Assembly (NCBI RefSeq): GCF_014635865.1 | Contig: NZ_BMDQ01000001.1 | Location: 1,488,001 to 1,552,000, forward strand | Origin: Winogradskyella haliclonae | Lineage (GTDB): Bacteria; Bacteroidota; Bacteroidia; Flavobacteriales; Flavobacteriaceae | Length of the DNA stretch: 64,000 nt | Direction: 5' to 3' | Shown here: positions 1-7,809 of the stretch, in pieces | Position numbering within the stretch: the first letter of the stretch is position 1 | Layout: every line of letters begins with the position of its first letter | The notes under the pieces: generated by a model | Database searches by the model: none | What the model saw: the letters and a program-made list of their open reading frames with translations, nothing else | Told to the model about the DNA's origin: nothing | Made by a program: the position numbers and the translations under genes

Positions 1-57
1 TTGAGGATTTAACAAAATTTGAGGGTTTTCCACTTAAAAAATTACAGATTATTAAGT

Positions 58-65
58 TATATTTG
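58..65 (+). promoter_or_regulatory. -7 box (TATATTTG) before the acyl-CoA dehydrogenase
   Basis: TATATTTG matches the Bacteroidota -7 consensus TAnnTTTG and sits 24 bases before the ATG. I see no TTTG box at the expected spacing upstream, so this is only half a promoter. Confidence 0.45.
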
Positions 66-89
66 TATTTGTAATAAAATTGCTAAAAA

Positions 90-1256
90 ATGTCAAAATT
101 ATATTTCACTGAAGAGCACGAATTATTTCGTGAAAGCTTACGAGAGTTTTTACGAAAGGAAGTAGTTCCGCATGTTGAAAAATGGGAAGAAACAGGTCAT
201 ATAGAGCGTTTTATATGGAAAAAATTTGGCGATATGGGCTATTTTGGATTGGCATACCCTGAAGCTTATGGCGGATTAGACTTAGATCTTTTTTATACAG
301 TAATTCTATTAGAAGAGTTACAGCGAATTAACTCTGGTGGATTTGCTGCAGCAATGTGGGCACATGCATATTTGGCAATGACTCATCTTAACAAAGAAGG
401 AGATGAGCGTATAAAAGAAAAATATTTGGCGCCTAGTATTTCCGGAGATAGCATAGGCTGTCTTTGTATTACAGAGCCTTTTGGTGGTAGCGATGTAGCA
501 GGTATGAGAACCACTGCTGTTAAAAAAGGAGACACCTATGTAATTAACGGTTCTAAAACCTTTATTACAAATGGTGTATATAGTGACTATTTGGTTGTTT
601 CGGCTAAAACAAACCCTGAGCTAGGAAATAAGGGGATTAGTATGTTTGTTATTGATAGAAATGTTGAAGGCGTTTCTGCAACAAAGCTCGATAAATTAGG
701 TTGGAGAGCATCTGATACTGGAGAAATAGCCTTTGATAATGTAGTTATTCCTGCTGAAAACTTGATGGGTGAAGAAAATCAAGGGTTTGCATACTTAATG
801 CAACATTTGGCGTTAGAGCGTTTAATTATGGCAGTTAATGCGCATGCTAGAGCTGAGTTTGCTCTAGAATATGCTAAGCAATACATGTCAGAGCGTACAG
901 CATTTGGCAAAACAATTGATAAGTTTCAGGCTCTCAGACATACTTATGCAGATTGCGAAACACAGATGGAAATTTGTAAGCAGTTTAATTATTATGTTGC
1001 AAAACGTTTGGATATGGGTGATTATGTCGTAAAAGAAGCGACCATGTCTAAATTACAGTCTACTAAAATGGCAGATGATGTTATTTATCAATGTTTACAG
1101 TTTTTAGGTGGTTATGGCTATATGGAAGAATACCCATTAGCACGTATGGCAAGAGATAGTCGATTAGGTCCTATTGGTGGAGGAACTAGTGAAATACTTC
1201 GCGAAATTATCGCTAAAATGGTCATCGATAATAAAGATTATAAGCCAGCGACATAA
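90..1256 (+). CDS. acyl-CoA dehydrogenase
   Basis: 388-residue FAD-dependent acyl-CoA dehydrogenase, which introduces the alpha-beta double bond in acyl-CoA thioesters during fatty or branched-chain acid catabolism and passes electrons to ETF. The flavin/substrate motif CITEPFGGSD is at residues 126-135 and the C-terminal signature GGYGYMEEYP is followed by RDSR and GTSEI. The place where short- and medium-chain enzymes carry the catalytic Glu (before GTS) is Gly here. E243 in LALERL matches the catalytic base position of isovaleryl-CoA and long-chain dehydrogenases, so that subgroup or glutaryl-CoA dehydrogenase is more likely. The substrate cannot be fixed from sequence. Full length for the family; cytosolic; apparently monocistronic. 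Confidence 0.93.
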   Translation: MSKLYFTEEHELFRESLREFLRKEVVPHVEKWEETGHIERFIWKKFGDMGYFGLAYPEAYGGLDLDLFYTVILLEELQRINSGGFAAAMWAHAYLAMTHLNKEGDERIKEKYLAPSISGDSIGCLCITEPFGGSDVAGMRTTAVKKGDTYVINGSKTFITNGVYSDYLVVSAKTNPELGNKGISMFVIDRNVEGVSATKLDKLGWRASDTGEIAFDNVVIPAENLMGEENQGFAYLMQHLALERLIMAVNAHARAEFALEYAKQYMSERTAFGKTIDKFQALRHTYADCETQMEICKQFNYYVAKRLDMGDYVVKEATMSKLQSTKMADDVIYQCLQFLGGYGYMEEYPLARMARDSRLGPIGGGTSEILREIIAKMVIDNKDYKPAT

Positions 1257-1417
1257 AATAAATTGATTAGTTTTGGAGTTCTATTAAACAGCTCAGAGTA
1301 ATCTTGATAGAAAATCTAAGGTTACATTAAGAGCTTTTAATAACTAAATCTCGATTATCGAGTAAAACGGAATGGTCTTTGCCTTTACGTTAAGTAAATA
1401 CAATAATCAACTTTAAG

Positions 1418-2848
1418 ATGTCCACTAATCGCATTAATCTACTATTAACAGTTATAGTTTGTTTTTCAACTTTATTGAGTTTCTCTCAAGTTGAAGTTAA
1501 AGGAAAGGTTATAGATTCTACATATTTATCACCTATAGAAAACGCTAGTATTTATGTAAAGAACACTACCATTGGTACTATTAGTAATACTGATGGACGT
1601 TTTGTTTTATTAGTTCCAGTTGTGAATAAAAAAGATACGCTTATCATTTCCTCAATAGGATTTAAGAGCTTTAAAATTCCTGTTGATGAGTTTGATGGTT
1701 CTCAAGATATATATCTTGAAGAAGATGTCGCGTCACTAGATGAGATTGTTATTGTTGCAGACCCAAGGCCAACTACTGGCAATGATATTGTACTTAAAGC
1801 TCTTGAAGAACTGTCCGAAAATTTACCGGATTCTGCATATCTTCAAAAAGGATTTTTACGACACAAAGAGCGAAATAAACTTGAGTTTAAGTGGCTTATA
1901 GAAAGCGCAATTACCGTTTACGATTCTGGTTATGGTGCGAAAAGCACAGAGCATCTTAAGATTAATGTTGATGAGATGCGTAAGAGTTACGATTTAAGAG
2001 ATGTAGATAGTATATTCTCTTATGTATCATATAGAAATAGAAATGCTAAGCGAAATAAGTTAAGAGCTCAAGACATAAGAAGAGAAGATGTATCTAAACA
2101 ACAGCTGGTGAAATCTATTAAATGGAATGACACTCGTGTAAACGGCTTGCAGAATTTGTTTCAAGGTAAGCTTAATTTATTCCGTAACGCTCAAGATAAA
2201 AAAGCGCTTTTCGGAAAAGATATATTAGATACACATCAGTTTGCTTTAGATACCATATTAGTAGATGATGGAAGAAAGATTTATAAAATCAAAATAGACG
2301 AAAGTACCAATTTTGTTAACCTTAATACTAAAGGCATATATAATGATGGTTACAAAGCCCAAGGGTGGTTATATATTTACTATGATAATTATGCTATAAA
2401 AAAAGTAGAATATGAGCTAGTTGCTGCATCAAATACTCAAAAAAGTAGAAGTAAAAGATTATTTGGTACTCAAACCAACCATAAGTTAATTATCAATTAC
2501 ATAGAGTATAATGATAGGATGTATCCTAATTACATTTATTACGAGACGCCTAAACTTGTAAATGTTGGTTTAAAAACTAATAGAAAAGTATCACAAAAAG
2601 AGATTGATAGATATAATAGAGAAGAACGTTATTATTCTACAGTACAAGAAATACTATTTTCTGAAATTATTTTGGACAGAGATATTGTTAAGTCAGAATT
2701 GAATAGTAAACCATGGGATATGGATATATTTTTATCAAAACCTTACAATAAAGAATTTTGGAAAAATTATAATGTTCTTTTAGAAAGTGAAGAAGACGAG
2801 GAGATGATTGATGACTTATCTCAGCGTGCCTCCTTATTTAAAGACTAA
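1418..2848 (+). CDS. exported protein with carboxypeptidase-regulatory-like (CarboxypepD_reg) N-terminal domain
   Basis: 476 residues. A signal peptide (hydrophobic residues 8-22, ending near FSQ) is followed by a beta-sandwich carboxypeptidase-regulatory-like domain, about residues 26-105. That domain has the usual pattern: VKGKVIDS, then IENASIYVKNTTIGTISNTDG, then LIISSIGFKS. The remaining ~370 residues are charged and mixed alpha/beta, with no motif I recognise. Such domains sit at the start of many Bacteroidota outer-membrane and periplasmic proteins, including TonB-dependent receptors, but no beta-barrel or plug is present here. The function is unknown and the location is inferred as periplasm or outer membrane. 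It stands alone between the acyl-CoA dehydrogenase and rpsU. Confidence 0.8.
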   Translation: MSTNRINLLLTVIVCFSTLLSFSQVEVKGKVIDSTYLSPIENASIYVKNTTIGTISNTDGRFVLLVPVVNKKDTLIISSIGFKSFKIPVDEFDGSQDIYLEEDVASLDEIVIVADPRPTTGNDIVLKALEELSENLPDSAYLQKGFLRHKERNKLEFKWLIESAITVYDSGYGAKSTEHLKINVDEMRKSYDLRDVDSIFSYVSYRNRNAKRNKLRAQDIRREDVSKQQLVKSIKWNDTRVNGLQNLFQGKLNLFRNAQDKKALFGKDILDTHQFALDTILVDDGRKIYKIKIDESTNFVNLNTKGIYNDGYKAQGWLYIYYDNYAIKKVEYELVAASNTQKSRSKRLFGTQTNHKLIINYIEYNDRMYPNYIYYETPKLVNVGLKTNRKVSQKEIDRYNREERYYSTVQEILFSEIILDRDIVKSELNSKPWDMDIFLSKPYNKEFWKNYNVLLESEEDEEMIDDLSQRASLFKD

Positions 2849-2868
2849 TTCAAAAATGATATATTCGC

Positions 2869-2899
2869 TTTTGTAAAGTAGAATTTGTTTTTATATTTG
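2869..2899 (+). promoter_or_regulatory. promoter of rpsU
   Basis: TTTTG at 2869-2873 and TATATTTG at 2892-2899 are separated by 18 bases, a textbook Bacteroidota primary sigma factor promoter. Transcription should begin near 2906, giving a leader of about 30 bases that contains the Shine-Dalgarno sequence at 2917-2926. Confidence 0.75.
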
Positions 2900-2916
2900 C
2901 GCCGCAAAAATCTAAA

Positions 2917-2926
2917 AGAAAGGGGG
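2917..2926 (+). promoter_or_regulatory. exceptionally strong Shine-Dalgarno sequence of rpsU
   Basis: AGAAAGGGGG lies 9 bases before the rpsU ATG. Against the usual 16S 3' end (5'-CCUCCUUUCU) it can form ten consecutive pairs with a single G-U wobble. Genes around it have no Shine-Dalgarno sequence, as expected for Flavobacteriia, where the anti-Shine-Dalgarno is occluded by bS21 and its neighbours. This fits autogenous control of bS21 synthesis. Confidence 0.75.
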
Positions 2927-2935
2927 TTAAGACCT

Positions 2936-3130
2936 ATGTTAAAGATCCAGGTAAACACAGGAGAAAATATAGAAAGAGCATTAAAGCGTTACAAGCAAAA
3001 GTTCAATAGAACAGGAACTAGACGTGAGCTTCAATTAAGAAAGCAATATGCTAAACCTTCAATTGTTCGTAGAGCAGAAATACAAAAGGCAGAATATGTT
3101 CAAAGTTTAAAAGACGCAGAACAGATTTAA
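2936..3130 (+). CDS. rpsU: 30S ribosomal protein bS21
   Basis: 64 residues starting MLKIQVNTGENIERALKR, basic throughout and ending in the C-terminal extension common in Bacteroidota. bS21 sits next to the 16S 3' end on the 30S platform; in Flavobacteriia it helps sequester the anti-Shine-Dalgarno. I chose the ATG at 2936 rather than the in-frame start at 2885. It follows a strong Shine-Dalgarno (2917-2926), and the 2885 start lies upstream of the -7 box at 2892-2899. A terminator follows directly, so the gene is monocistronic. Confidence 0.96.
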   Translation: MLKIQVNTGENIERALKRYKQKFNRTGTRRELQLRKQYAKPSIVRRAEIQKAEYVQSLKDAEQI

Positions 3131-3152
3131 AAAAATATAGACTAAAGAGATT

Positions 3153-3189
3153 AAAAATCCCGTTTACAATTAAGTAACGGGATTTTTTT
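3153..3189 (+). terminator. intrinsic terminator of rpsU
   Basis: AAAAATCCCGTT (3153-3164) pairs with AACGGGATTTTT (3176-3187), with an 11-base loop and a T tract running to 3189. Confidence 0.88.
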
Positions 3190-3233
3190 ATCTCAAATAA
3201 ATAAAAGCTATTTTTAGTTCTATAATCAAACCT

Positions 3234-4124
3234 ATGTCTTTAGAAAAGTTTTCAGATTATTTATTACTAGAAAAGAAATATTCTTCTCATACGGTCACGG
3301 CATATATAAAAGACTTAGAAAATTTTCAAAGTTTTTTAGATGCAAACTATAATAAAGAGTTTATTGATAATGTAGGGTACAATATTATTCGCCAATGGAT
3401 AGTAGGTTTGGTAAATTCTGGTATTACCAATAGAAGCATAAACAGAAAAGTGTCTTCACTTAACTCTTACTATAAATTTCTTTTAAAAATTGAAGGCTTA
3501 AAAACTAACCCATTAAAAACTCATAAAGCACTAAAAATTGAAAAGAAGATTCAAGTACCGTTTTCCCAAAAGGAATTAACTAATGTTCTTCAGAGTTTAA
3601 ATGACGTAGATGATTTTGAAAGCGCTAGAAATAAATTAATAGTAGAGCTGTTTTATGCCACAGGAATTAGACGTATTGAGCTTATAGAAATAAAAATTAA
3701 AGATGTAGATATAACGAATAAAACCCTCAAAGTACTAGGTAAAAGAAATAAGGAACGTTATATCCCATTAATACCATCAGTTATTAAAACCATAAATATC
3801 TATAATGAATATAGAAGTAATCTACCCGATGTTAAAGACTCAAATCACTTATTCTTAACTAAGAAAGGTGCAAAAGTCTATGAGACACTTGTTTATAGAG
3901 TAATAAATAAGTATTTTAGTAACGCATCTTCAAAACTAAAATGTAGCCCCCATGTGCTTAGGCACTCTTTTGCAACACATTTGCTTAATGAAGGTGCAGA
4001 TATTAATGCAGTAAAAGAACTACTTGGGCATTCTAGCTTAGCAGCAACTCAGGTTTATACTCATAGTAGTATAGCCGAATTAAAAAAAGTGCATGCTAAA
4101 GCTCACCCAAGAAATATCAACTAA
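3234..4124 (+). CDS. tyrosine recombinase of the XerC/XerD type
   Basis: 296 residues: N-terminal SAM-like core-binding domain (about 1-95) and C-terminal catalytic domain (about 105-290). The catalytic set is complete: R146 in ATGIRRIEL, K170 in the beta-hairpin, H240 and R243 in HVLRH, H266 in LLGHSS, and nucleophile Y275 in TQVYTH. Length and motifs match housekeeping Xer recombinases that resolve chromosome dimers at dif, and the neighbours (rpsU, hpf) are core genes, so a phage integrase is unlikely. Whether it is the XerC or XerD partner cannot be told. The hpf gene starts 16 bases downstream and is probably cotranscribed. Confidence 0.9.
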   Translation: MSLEKFSDYLLLEKKYSSHTVTAYIKDLENFQSFLDANYNKEFIDNVGYNIIRQWIVGLVNSGITNRSINRKVSSLNSYYKFLLKIEGLKTNPLKTHKALKIEKKIQVPFSQKELTNVLQSLNDVDDFESARNKLIVELFYATGIRRIELIEIKIKDVDITNKTLKVLGKRNKERYIPLIPSVIKTINIYNEYRSNLPDVKDSNHLFLTKKGAKVYETLVYRVINKYFSNASSKLKCSPHVLRHSFATHLLNEGADINAVKELLGHSSLAATQVYTHSSIAELKKVHAKAHPRNIN

Positions 4125-4140
4125 AAAATCTAACTGGCTT

Positions 4141-4443
4141 ATGAATGTAAACACTCAATCCATCAATTTTGTAGCGGACGTTAAGTTGAAAAACTTTATA
4201 CAAAAACGTTTTGAAAAACTAAATCAGTACTACGATAAAATTATTCAAACAGAAGTGTATCTAAAAGTTGAAAACACAAGTGATAAGGAAAATAAAATCT
4301 TTGAGGCAAAACTCAGTGTTCCAGGAGATACATTTGTTGTAAAAAAGCAGAGTAAGTCTTTTGAGGAAGGTGCAGACCTAGTAGCAACATCTTTGATGAG
4401 GCGATTAAAGAAACGAAAAGAAAAATTAAGGTCGCATTCCTAG
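4141..4443 (+). CDS. hpf: ribosome hibernation promoting factor / ribosome-associated protein Y, short form
   Basis: 100 residues starting MNVNTQSINFVADVKLKNF, with the HPF beta-alpha-beta-beta-beta-alpha fold and a basic C-terminal helix (MRRLKKRKEKL). It binds the 30S decoding region and stabilises inactive ribosomes in stationary phase. Only the S30AE domain is present; the long-form C-terminal dimerisation domain is absent. The in-frame start at 4093 would overlap the recombinase gene and add a non-homologous 16 residues, so ATG 4141 is preferred. Confidence 0.9.
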   Translation: MNVNTQSINFVADVKLKNFIQKRFEKLNQYYDKIIQTEVYLKVENTSDKENKIFEAKLSVPGDTFVVKKQSKSFEEGADLVATSLMRRLKKRKEKLRSHS

Positions 4444-4463
4444 TAAAAATTTTTCAAAAATAT

Positions 4464-4493
4464 TTTGAAAGAAAAAATAAAACATTACATTTG
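4464..4493 (+). promoter_or_regulatory. promoter of the tRNA-tuf-secE-nusG region
   Basis: TTTG (4464-4467), an 18-base spacer, then TACATTTG (4486-4493): a clean Bacteroidota promoter. Transcription should start near 4500, about 57 bases before tRNA-Thr. Confidence 0.75.
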
Positions 4494-4494
4494 C

Positions 4495-4521
4495 AGTCCG
4501 TTAGAAATAGCGGACTTTTTT
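4495..4521 (+). terminator. terminator of the recombinase-hpf transcript, overlapping the tRNA operon start site
   Basis: AGTCCG (4495-4500) pairs with CGGACT (4511-4516), followed by a T tract to 4521. The hairpin begins immediately after the -7 box of the next promoter. A transcript starting near 4500 would lack the 5' arm and so escape termination. Confidence 0.65.
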
Positions 4522-4556
4522 ATGTTAAAAATTTAACTAAAAAAAGTGCTAAAAAA

Positions 4557-4630
4557 GCCGATGTAGCTCAGCTGGCTAGAGCAGCTGATTTGTAATCAGC
4601 AGGTCGTGGGTTCGAGTCCCTCCATCGGCT
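4557..4630 (+). tRNA. tRNA-Thr (anticodon TGT)
   Basis: 74 bases. Acceptor stem GCCGATG/CATCGGC, discriminator T, anticodon stem GCTGA/TCAGC and loop TTTGTAA with anticodon TGT. CCA is not encoded. The sequence is identical to the copy at 23924-23997. Confidence 0.97.
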
Positions 4631-4715
4631 CTTTTTTCTGAAAAGAAAATAGTTCTTTTAAAAGAATGGAATGTCAATAAAAAGCTGTAATTTTGCAGCC
4701 TAAAAATTGATAATT

Positions 4716-4798
4716 GGGGAGATACTCAAGCGGCCAACGAGGACAGACTGTAACTCTGTTGTTTTTTAACTTCGCAGGTTCGAATCCTGCTCTCCCCA
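4716..4798 (+). tRNA. tRNA-Tyr (anticodon GTA)
   Basis: Type II tRNA with a long variable arm. Acceptor GGGGAGA/TCTCCCC, discriminator A, anticodon stem ACAGA/TCTGT and loop CTGTAAC with anticodon GTA. The three bases after the discriminator are CCA (4799-4801), unlike the other tRNAs here. Confidence 0.96.
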
Positions 4799-4870
4799 CC
4801 AAAACTTTTTTTAATTAAGAAGTTAATTTGAAATATTGAAAACCATTAATTAGAAATTCTAATTATAAAA

Positions 4871-4943
4871 GCGAGAGTAGCTCAGTTGGTAGAGCGTCAG
4901 CCTTCCAAGCTGAATGTCGCCGGTTCGAACCCGGTCTCTCGCT
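4871..4943 (+). tRNA. tRNA-Gly (anticodon TCC)
   Basis: 73 bases. Acceptor GCGAGAG/CTCTCGC, anticodon stem TCAGC/GCTGA and loop CTTCCAA with anticodon TCC. CCA is not encoded. Confidence 0.97.
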
Positions 4944-4997
4944 CAAAGTTTCTGCGAAGGTAGAAATCTCATAGTAATGAGGAAATAAATACTTTAC

Positions 4998-5069
4998 GCC
5001 GGTGTAGCTCAGGGGTAGAGCGTTTCCTTGGTAAGGAAGAGGTCACGAGTTCAAATCTCGTCATTGGCT
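4998..5069 (+). tRNA. tRNA-Thr (anticodon GGT)
   Basis: 72 bases. Acceptor GCCGGTG/CATTGGC with two G-U pairs, anticodon stem TTTCC/GGAAG and loop TTGGTAA with anticodon GGT. CCA is not encoded. It sits directly ahead of tuf, the usual Bacteroidota arrangement. Confidence 0.96.
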
Positions 5070-5128
5070 CTTTTTTTTGGTATATAAAAATTGAACACTA
5101 ATATAAATTAAGATTAAATAAATTAAAC

Positions 5129-6316
5129 ATGGCAAAGGCAACTTTCGATCGTTCAAAACCACACCTTAATATAGGTACAATTGGACACGTAGATCACGGT
5201 AAAACAACTTTAACTGCTGCTATTACTAAAGTATTAGCTGATGCAGGTTTATCTGAAGCAAAAGACTTCGATCAAATTGATAACGCTCCTGAAGAAAAAG
5301 AGAGAGGTATTACAATTAACACATCTCACGTAGAGTACGCAACAGCAAATCGTCATTACGCTCACGTTGACTGTCCAGGTCACGCCGATTATGTAAAGAA
5401 CATGGTAACTGGTGCTGCACAAATGGATGGTGCTATCTTAGTTGTAGCTGCAACAGATGGTCCTATGCCACAAACTCGTGAGCACATCCTTTTAGGACGT
5501 CAGGTAGGTATTCCTCGTATCGTTGTATTCATGAACAAAGTGGATATGGTTGATGATGAAGAGTTATTAGAATTAGTAGAAATGGAAATCAGAGATTTAT
5601 TATCATTCTATGAGTATGATGGTGATAATGGGCCTGTTGTTGCTGGTTCTGCTTTAGGTGCACTTAACGGTGAGCAAAAGTGGGTTGATACAGTAATGGA
5701 ATTAATGGAAGCTGTAGATTCATGGATTGAAGAGCCTGTACGTGATATGGATAAGCCTTTCTTAATGCCTATCGAAGATGTATTCTCTATTACAGGTCGT
5801 GGTACTGTTGCAACTGGTCGTATTGAGACTGGTGTAGCAAATACTGGAGATCCTGTAGAGATTATCGGTATGGGTGCTGAGAAATTAACGTCTACTATTA
5901 CTGGAATCGAAATGTTCCGTCAAATATTAGATAGAGGTGAAGCTGGTGATAACGCTGGTATCTTATTAAGAGGTATTGAGAAAACTCAAATCTCTAGAGG
6001 TATGGTAATTACAGCTCCTGGTTCTGTAACACCACACCAAAAGTTCAAAGCTGAGGTTTATATCCTTAAGAAAGAAGAAGGTGGTCGTCACACACCATTC
6101 CATAATAACTACCGTCCACAGTTCTACGTACGTACAACTGATGTAACAGGAAACATTGCGCTTCCTGATGGAGTTGAAATGGTAATGCCTGGTGATAACT
6201 TAACGATTACTGTTGAGTTAATTCAACCAATTGCAATGAACGTAGGTTTACGTTTCGCTATCCGTGAAGGTGGTCGTACAGTTGGTGCTGGTCAGGTAAC
6301 TGAAATTTTAGACTAA
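5129..6316 (+). CDS. tuf: translation elongation factor Tu
   Basis: 395-residue GTPase that carries aminoacyl-tRNA to the ribosomal A site. G1 is GHVDHGKT (about residues 19-26), switch II is [12 protein letters not shown], the base-recognition motif is NKVD, and domains 2 and 3 are complete to QVTEILD. It lies between tRNA-Thr(GGT) and tRNA-Trp and is probably cotranscribed with them. Codon use is that of a highly expressed gene, with mostly Lys AAA and Leu TTA. No Shine-Dalgarno precedes the ATG. Confidence 0.99.
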   Translation: MAKATFDRSKPHLNIGTIGHVDHGKTTLTAAITKVLADAGLSEAKDFDQIDNAPEEKERGITINTSHVEYATANRHYAHVDCPGHADYVKNMVTGAAQMDGAILVVAATDGPMPQTREHILLGRQVGIPRIVVFMNKVDMVDDEELLELVEMEIRDLLSFYEYDGDNGPVVAGSALGALNGEQKWVDTVMELMEAVDSWIEEPVRDMDKPFLMPIEDVFSITGRGTVATGRIETGVANTGDPVEIIGMGAEKLTSTITGIEMFRQILDRGEAGDNAGILLRGIEKTQISRGMVITAPGSVTPHQKFKAEVYILKKEEGGRHTPFHNNYRPQFYVRTTDVTGNIALPDGVEMVMPGDNLTITVELIQPIAMNVGLRFAIREGGRTVGAGQVTEILD

Positions 6317-6338
6317 TATAAATTCTAAAATATATATT

Positions 6339-6366
6339 AAGGTGTCCCGTTTTTTCGGGATACCTT
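6339..6366 (+). terminator. hairpin between tuf and tRNA-Trp (partial terminator or processing site)
   Basis: AAGGTGTCCCG (6339-6349) pairs over 11 positions, with one G-U, with CGGGATACCTT (6356-6366). The loop is six T. The 3' side has no good T tract (GATTTATG), so read-through into tRNA-Trp and secE, or RNA cleavage, is more likely than full termination. Confidence 0.55.
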
Positions 6367-6377
6367 GATTTATGTTT

Positions 6378-6450
6378 ACGGGTTTAGCTCAGTTGGTAGA
6401 GCACTGGTCTCCAAAACCAGGTGTCGGGAGTTCGAGTCTCTCAACCCGTG
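6378..6450 (+). tRNA. tRNA-Trp (anticodon CCA)
   Basis: 73 bases. Acceptor ACGGGTT/AACCCGT, discriminator G, anticodon stem CTGGT/ACCAG and loop CTCCAAA with anticodon CCA. The 3' CCA end is not encoded. The position between tuf and secE is conserved in many bacteria. Confidence 0.97.
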
Positions 6451-6518
6451 CAAGCTAAGTATAGTAAGGCCTAATCTACTAAATAAAATAGGTTAAGCCT
6501 CAATAATATAAAAATCAA

Positions 6519-6713
6519 ATGGCAGGAATAGTAACATACGTAAAAGAATCGTTCGAAGAGCTTAAGAATAATGTAACATGGACACCTTGGTCAGAAGCAC
6601 AAAGGTTAACAGTTGTAGTAGCGGTTTTTTCCATATTATTTTCTTTAGCTATTTGGGGAATAGATACAGTTTTCAGTAGAGTTATCAAGGCATATTTTGG
6701 CCTAATTAATTAA
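6519..6713 (+). CDS. secE: protein translocase subunit SecE
   Basis: 64 residues with an amphipathic N-terminal helix (YVKESFEELKNNVTWTPWSEA) and one transmembrane helix (about residues 29-50). This is the short single-span SecE that clamps SecY in the translocon. It stands between tRNA-Trp and nusG, with nusG 16 bases downstream. Confidence 0.96.
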   Translation: MAGIVTYVKESFEELKNNVTWTPWSEAQRLTVVVAVFSILFSLAIWGIDTVFSRVIKAYFGLIN

Positions 6714-6729
6714 ACAACGATCAATCAAA

Positions 6730-7287
6730 ATGTCTGAAAAAAGCGGAAATAAAAAATGGTACGTTGTTAGGGCTGTAAGTGGTCAAGAAAACAAAATCAA
6801 AACCTATATAGAAAATGAAATTTCTAGATTAGGCTTAGGAGATTATGTTGACCAAGTATTAGTCCCAACTGAAAAAGTAATACAAATACGTAACGGTAAG
6901 AAAATAAATAAAGAACGTACTTATTTTCCTGGTTACATAATGATACAGGCAAACCTAAGTGGTGAAATACCACATATTATTAAATCAATTACTAATGTTA
7001 TTGGTTTTTTAGGTGAAACAAAAGGAGGTGACCCAGTACCACTAAGACAATCAGAAGTTAACCGTATGTTAGGTAAAGTAGATGAATTGGCTTTAGAAGC
7101 TGATGCTAATGTTGCAATACCTTTCACAATAGGTGAGACCGTAAAAGTTATTGATGGACCATTTAATGGATTTGATGGTACTATTGAAAAGATAAATGAA
7201 GAGAAGCGTAAACTTGAAGTAATGGTAAAGATTTTTGGAAGAAAAACACCATTAGAGTTAAGTTATATGCAAGTTGAAAAAGTATAA
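6730..7287 (+). CDS. nusG: transcription termination/antitermination factor NusG
   Basis: 185 residues. The NGN domain binds the RNA polymerase clamp (WYVVRAVSGQENK at the start; the conserved FPGYIMI about 60 residues in). The C-terminal KOW domain (VKVIDGPFNGFDGTIEKI) binds Rho or S10. It is the housekeeping paralogue judging by its place in secE-nusG-rplK. Confidence 0.98.
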   Translation: MSEKSGNKKWYVVRAVSGQENKIKTYIENEISRLGLGDYVDQVLVPTEKVIQIRNGKKINKERTYFPGYIMIQANLSGEIPHIIKSITNVIGFLGETKGGDPVPLRQSEVNRMLGKVDELALEADANVAIPFTIGETVKVIDGPFNGFDGTIEKINEEKRKLEVMVKIFGRKTPLELSYMQVEKV

Positions 7288-7305
7288 TAATTGTTACATT
7301 ATATA

Positions 7306-7341
7306 GCGTTCGTTTTTAGGCTTCCAATTTAAAAACGACGC
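7306..7341 (+). promoter_or_regulatory. hairpin in the rplK leader (candidate L1-responsive element)
   Basis: GCGT (7306-7309) pairs with ACGC (7338-7341) and CGTTTTTA (7311-7318) with TAAAAACG (7330-7337). There is a single bulged T at 7310 and an 11-base loop. It ends 17 bases before the rplK start. L1 represses the L11-L1 operon by binding its leader in other bacteria; that this hairpin is the site is inference. Confidence 0.5.
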
Positions 7342-7358
7342 ACAATTTTAAATTTAAA

Positions 7359-7799
7359 ATGGCAAAAGAACTAGACAAAGTAGTTAAATTACAAGTTCGG
7401 GGAGGTGCTGCGAATCCATCGCCACCGGTTGGACCCGCTTTAGGTGCCGCTGGAGTTAATATCATGGAGTTCTGTAAGCAATTTAATGCTAGAACTCAAG
7501 ATAAACCAGGTAAAGTTTTACCTGTGGTAATCTCTGTTTACAAAGACAAATCATTTGAATTTGTAATCAAGACTCCACCAGCAGCAGTACAATTATTAGA
7601 AGCGGCCAAAGTAAAGAAAGGATCTGGAGAACCAAACCGACGTAAAGTAGCAAAAGTAACTTGGGATCAAGTTAAAACTATTGCAGAAGACAAGATGGTA
7701 GATTTAAACGCGTTCACGATTGACTCAGCTATGAAAATGGTAGCTGGTACAGCGAGATCGATGGGTATCACAGTTAAAGGAGGAGACGCTCCAAACTAA
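7359..7799 (+). CDS. rplK: 50S ribosomal protein uL11
   Basis: 146 residues. The N-terminal domain has the [20 protein letters not shown] signature and the C-terminal domain binds the 23S GTPase-associated centre. First gene of the L11-L1 pair; rplA starts 10 bases downstream. A 12-bp hairpin with one bulge lies in its leader. Confidence 0.99.
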   Translation: MAKELDKVVKLQVRGGAANPSPPVGPALGAAGVNIMEFCKQFNARTQDKPGKVLPVVISVYKDKSFEFVIKTPPAAVQLLEAAKVKKGSGEPNRRKVAKVTWDQVKTIAEDKMVDLNAFTIDSAMKMVAGTARSMGITVKGGDAPN

Positions 7800-7809
7800 A
7801 ATTTTTGAA

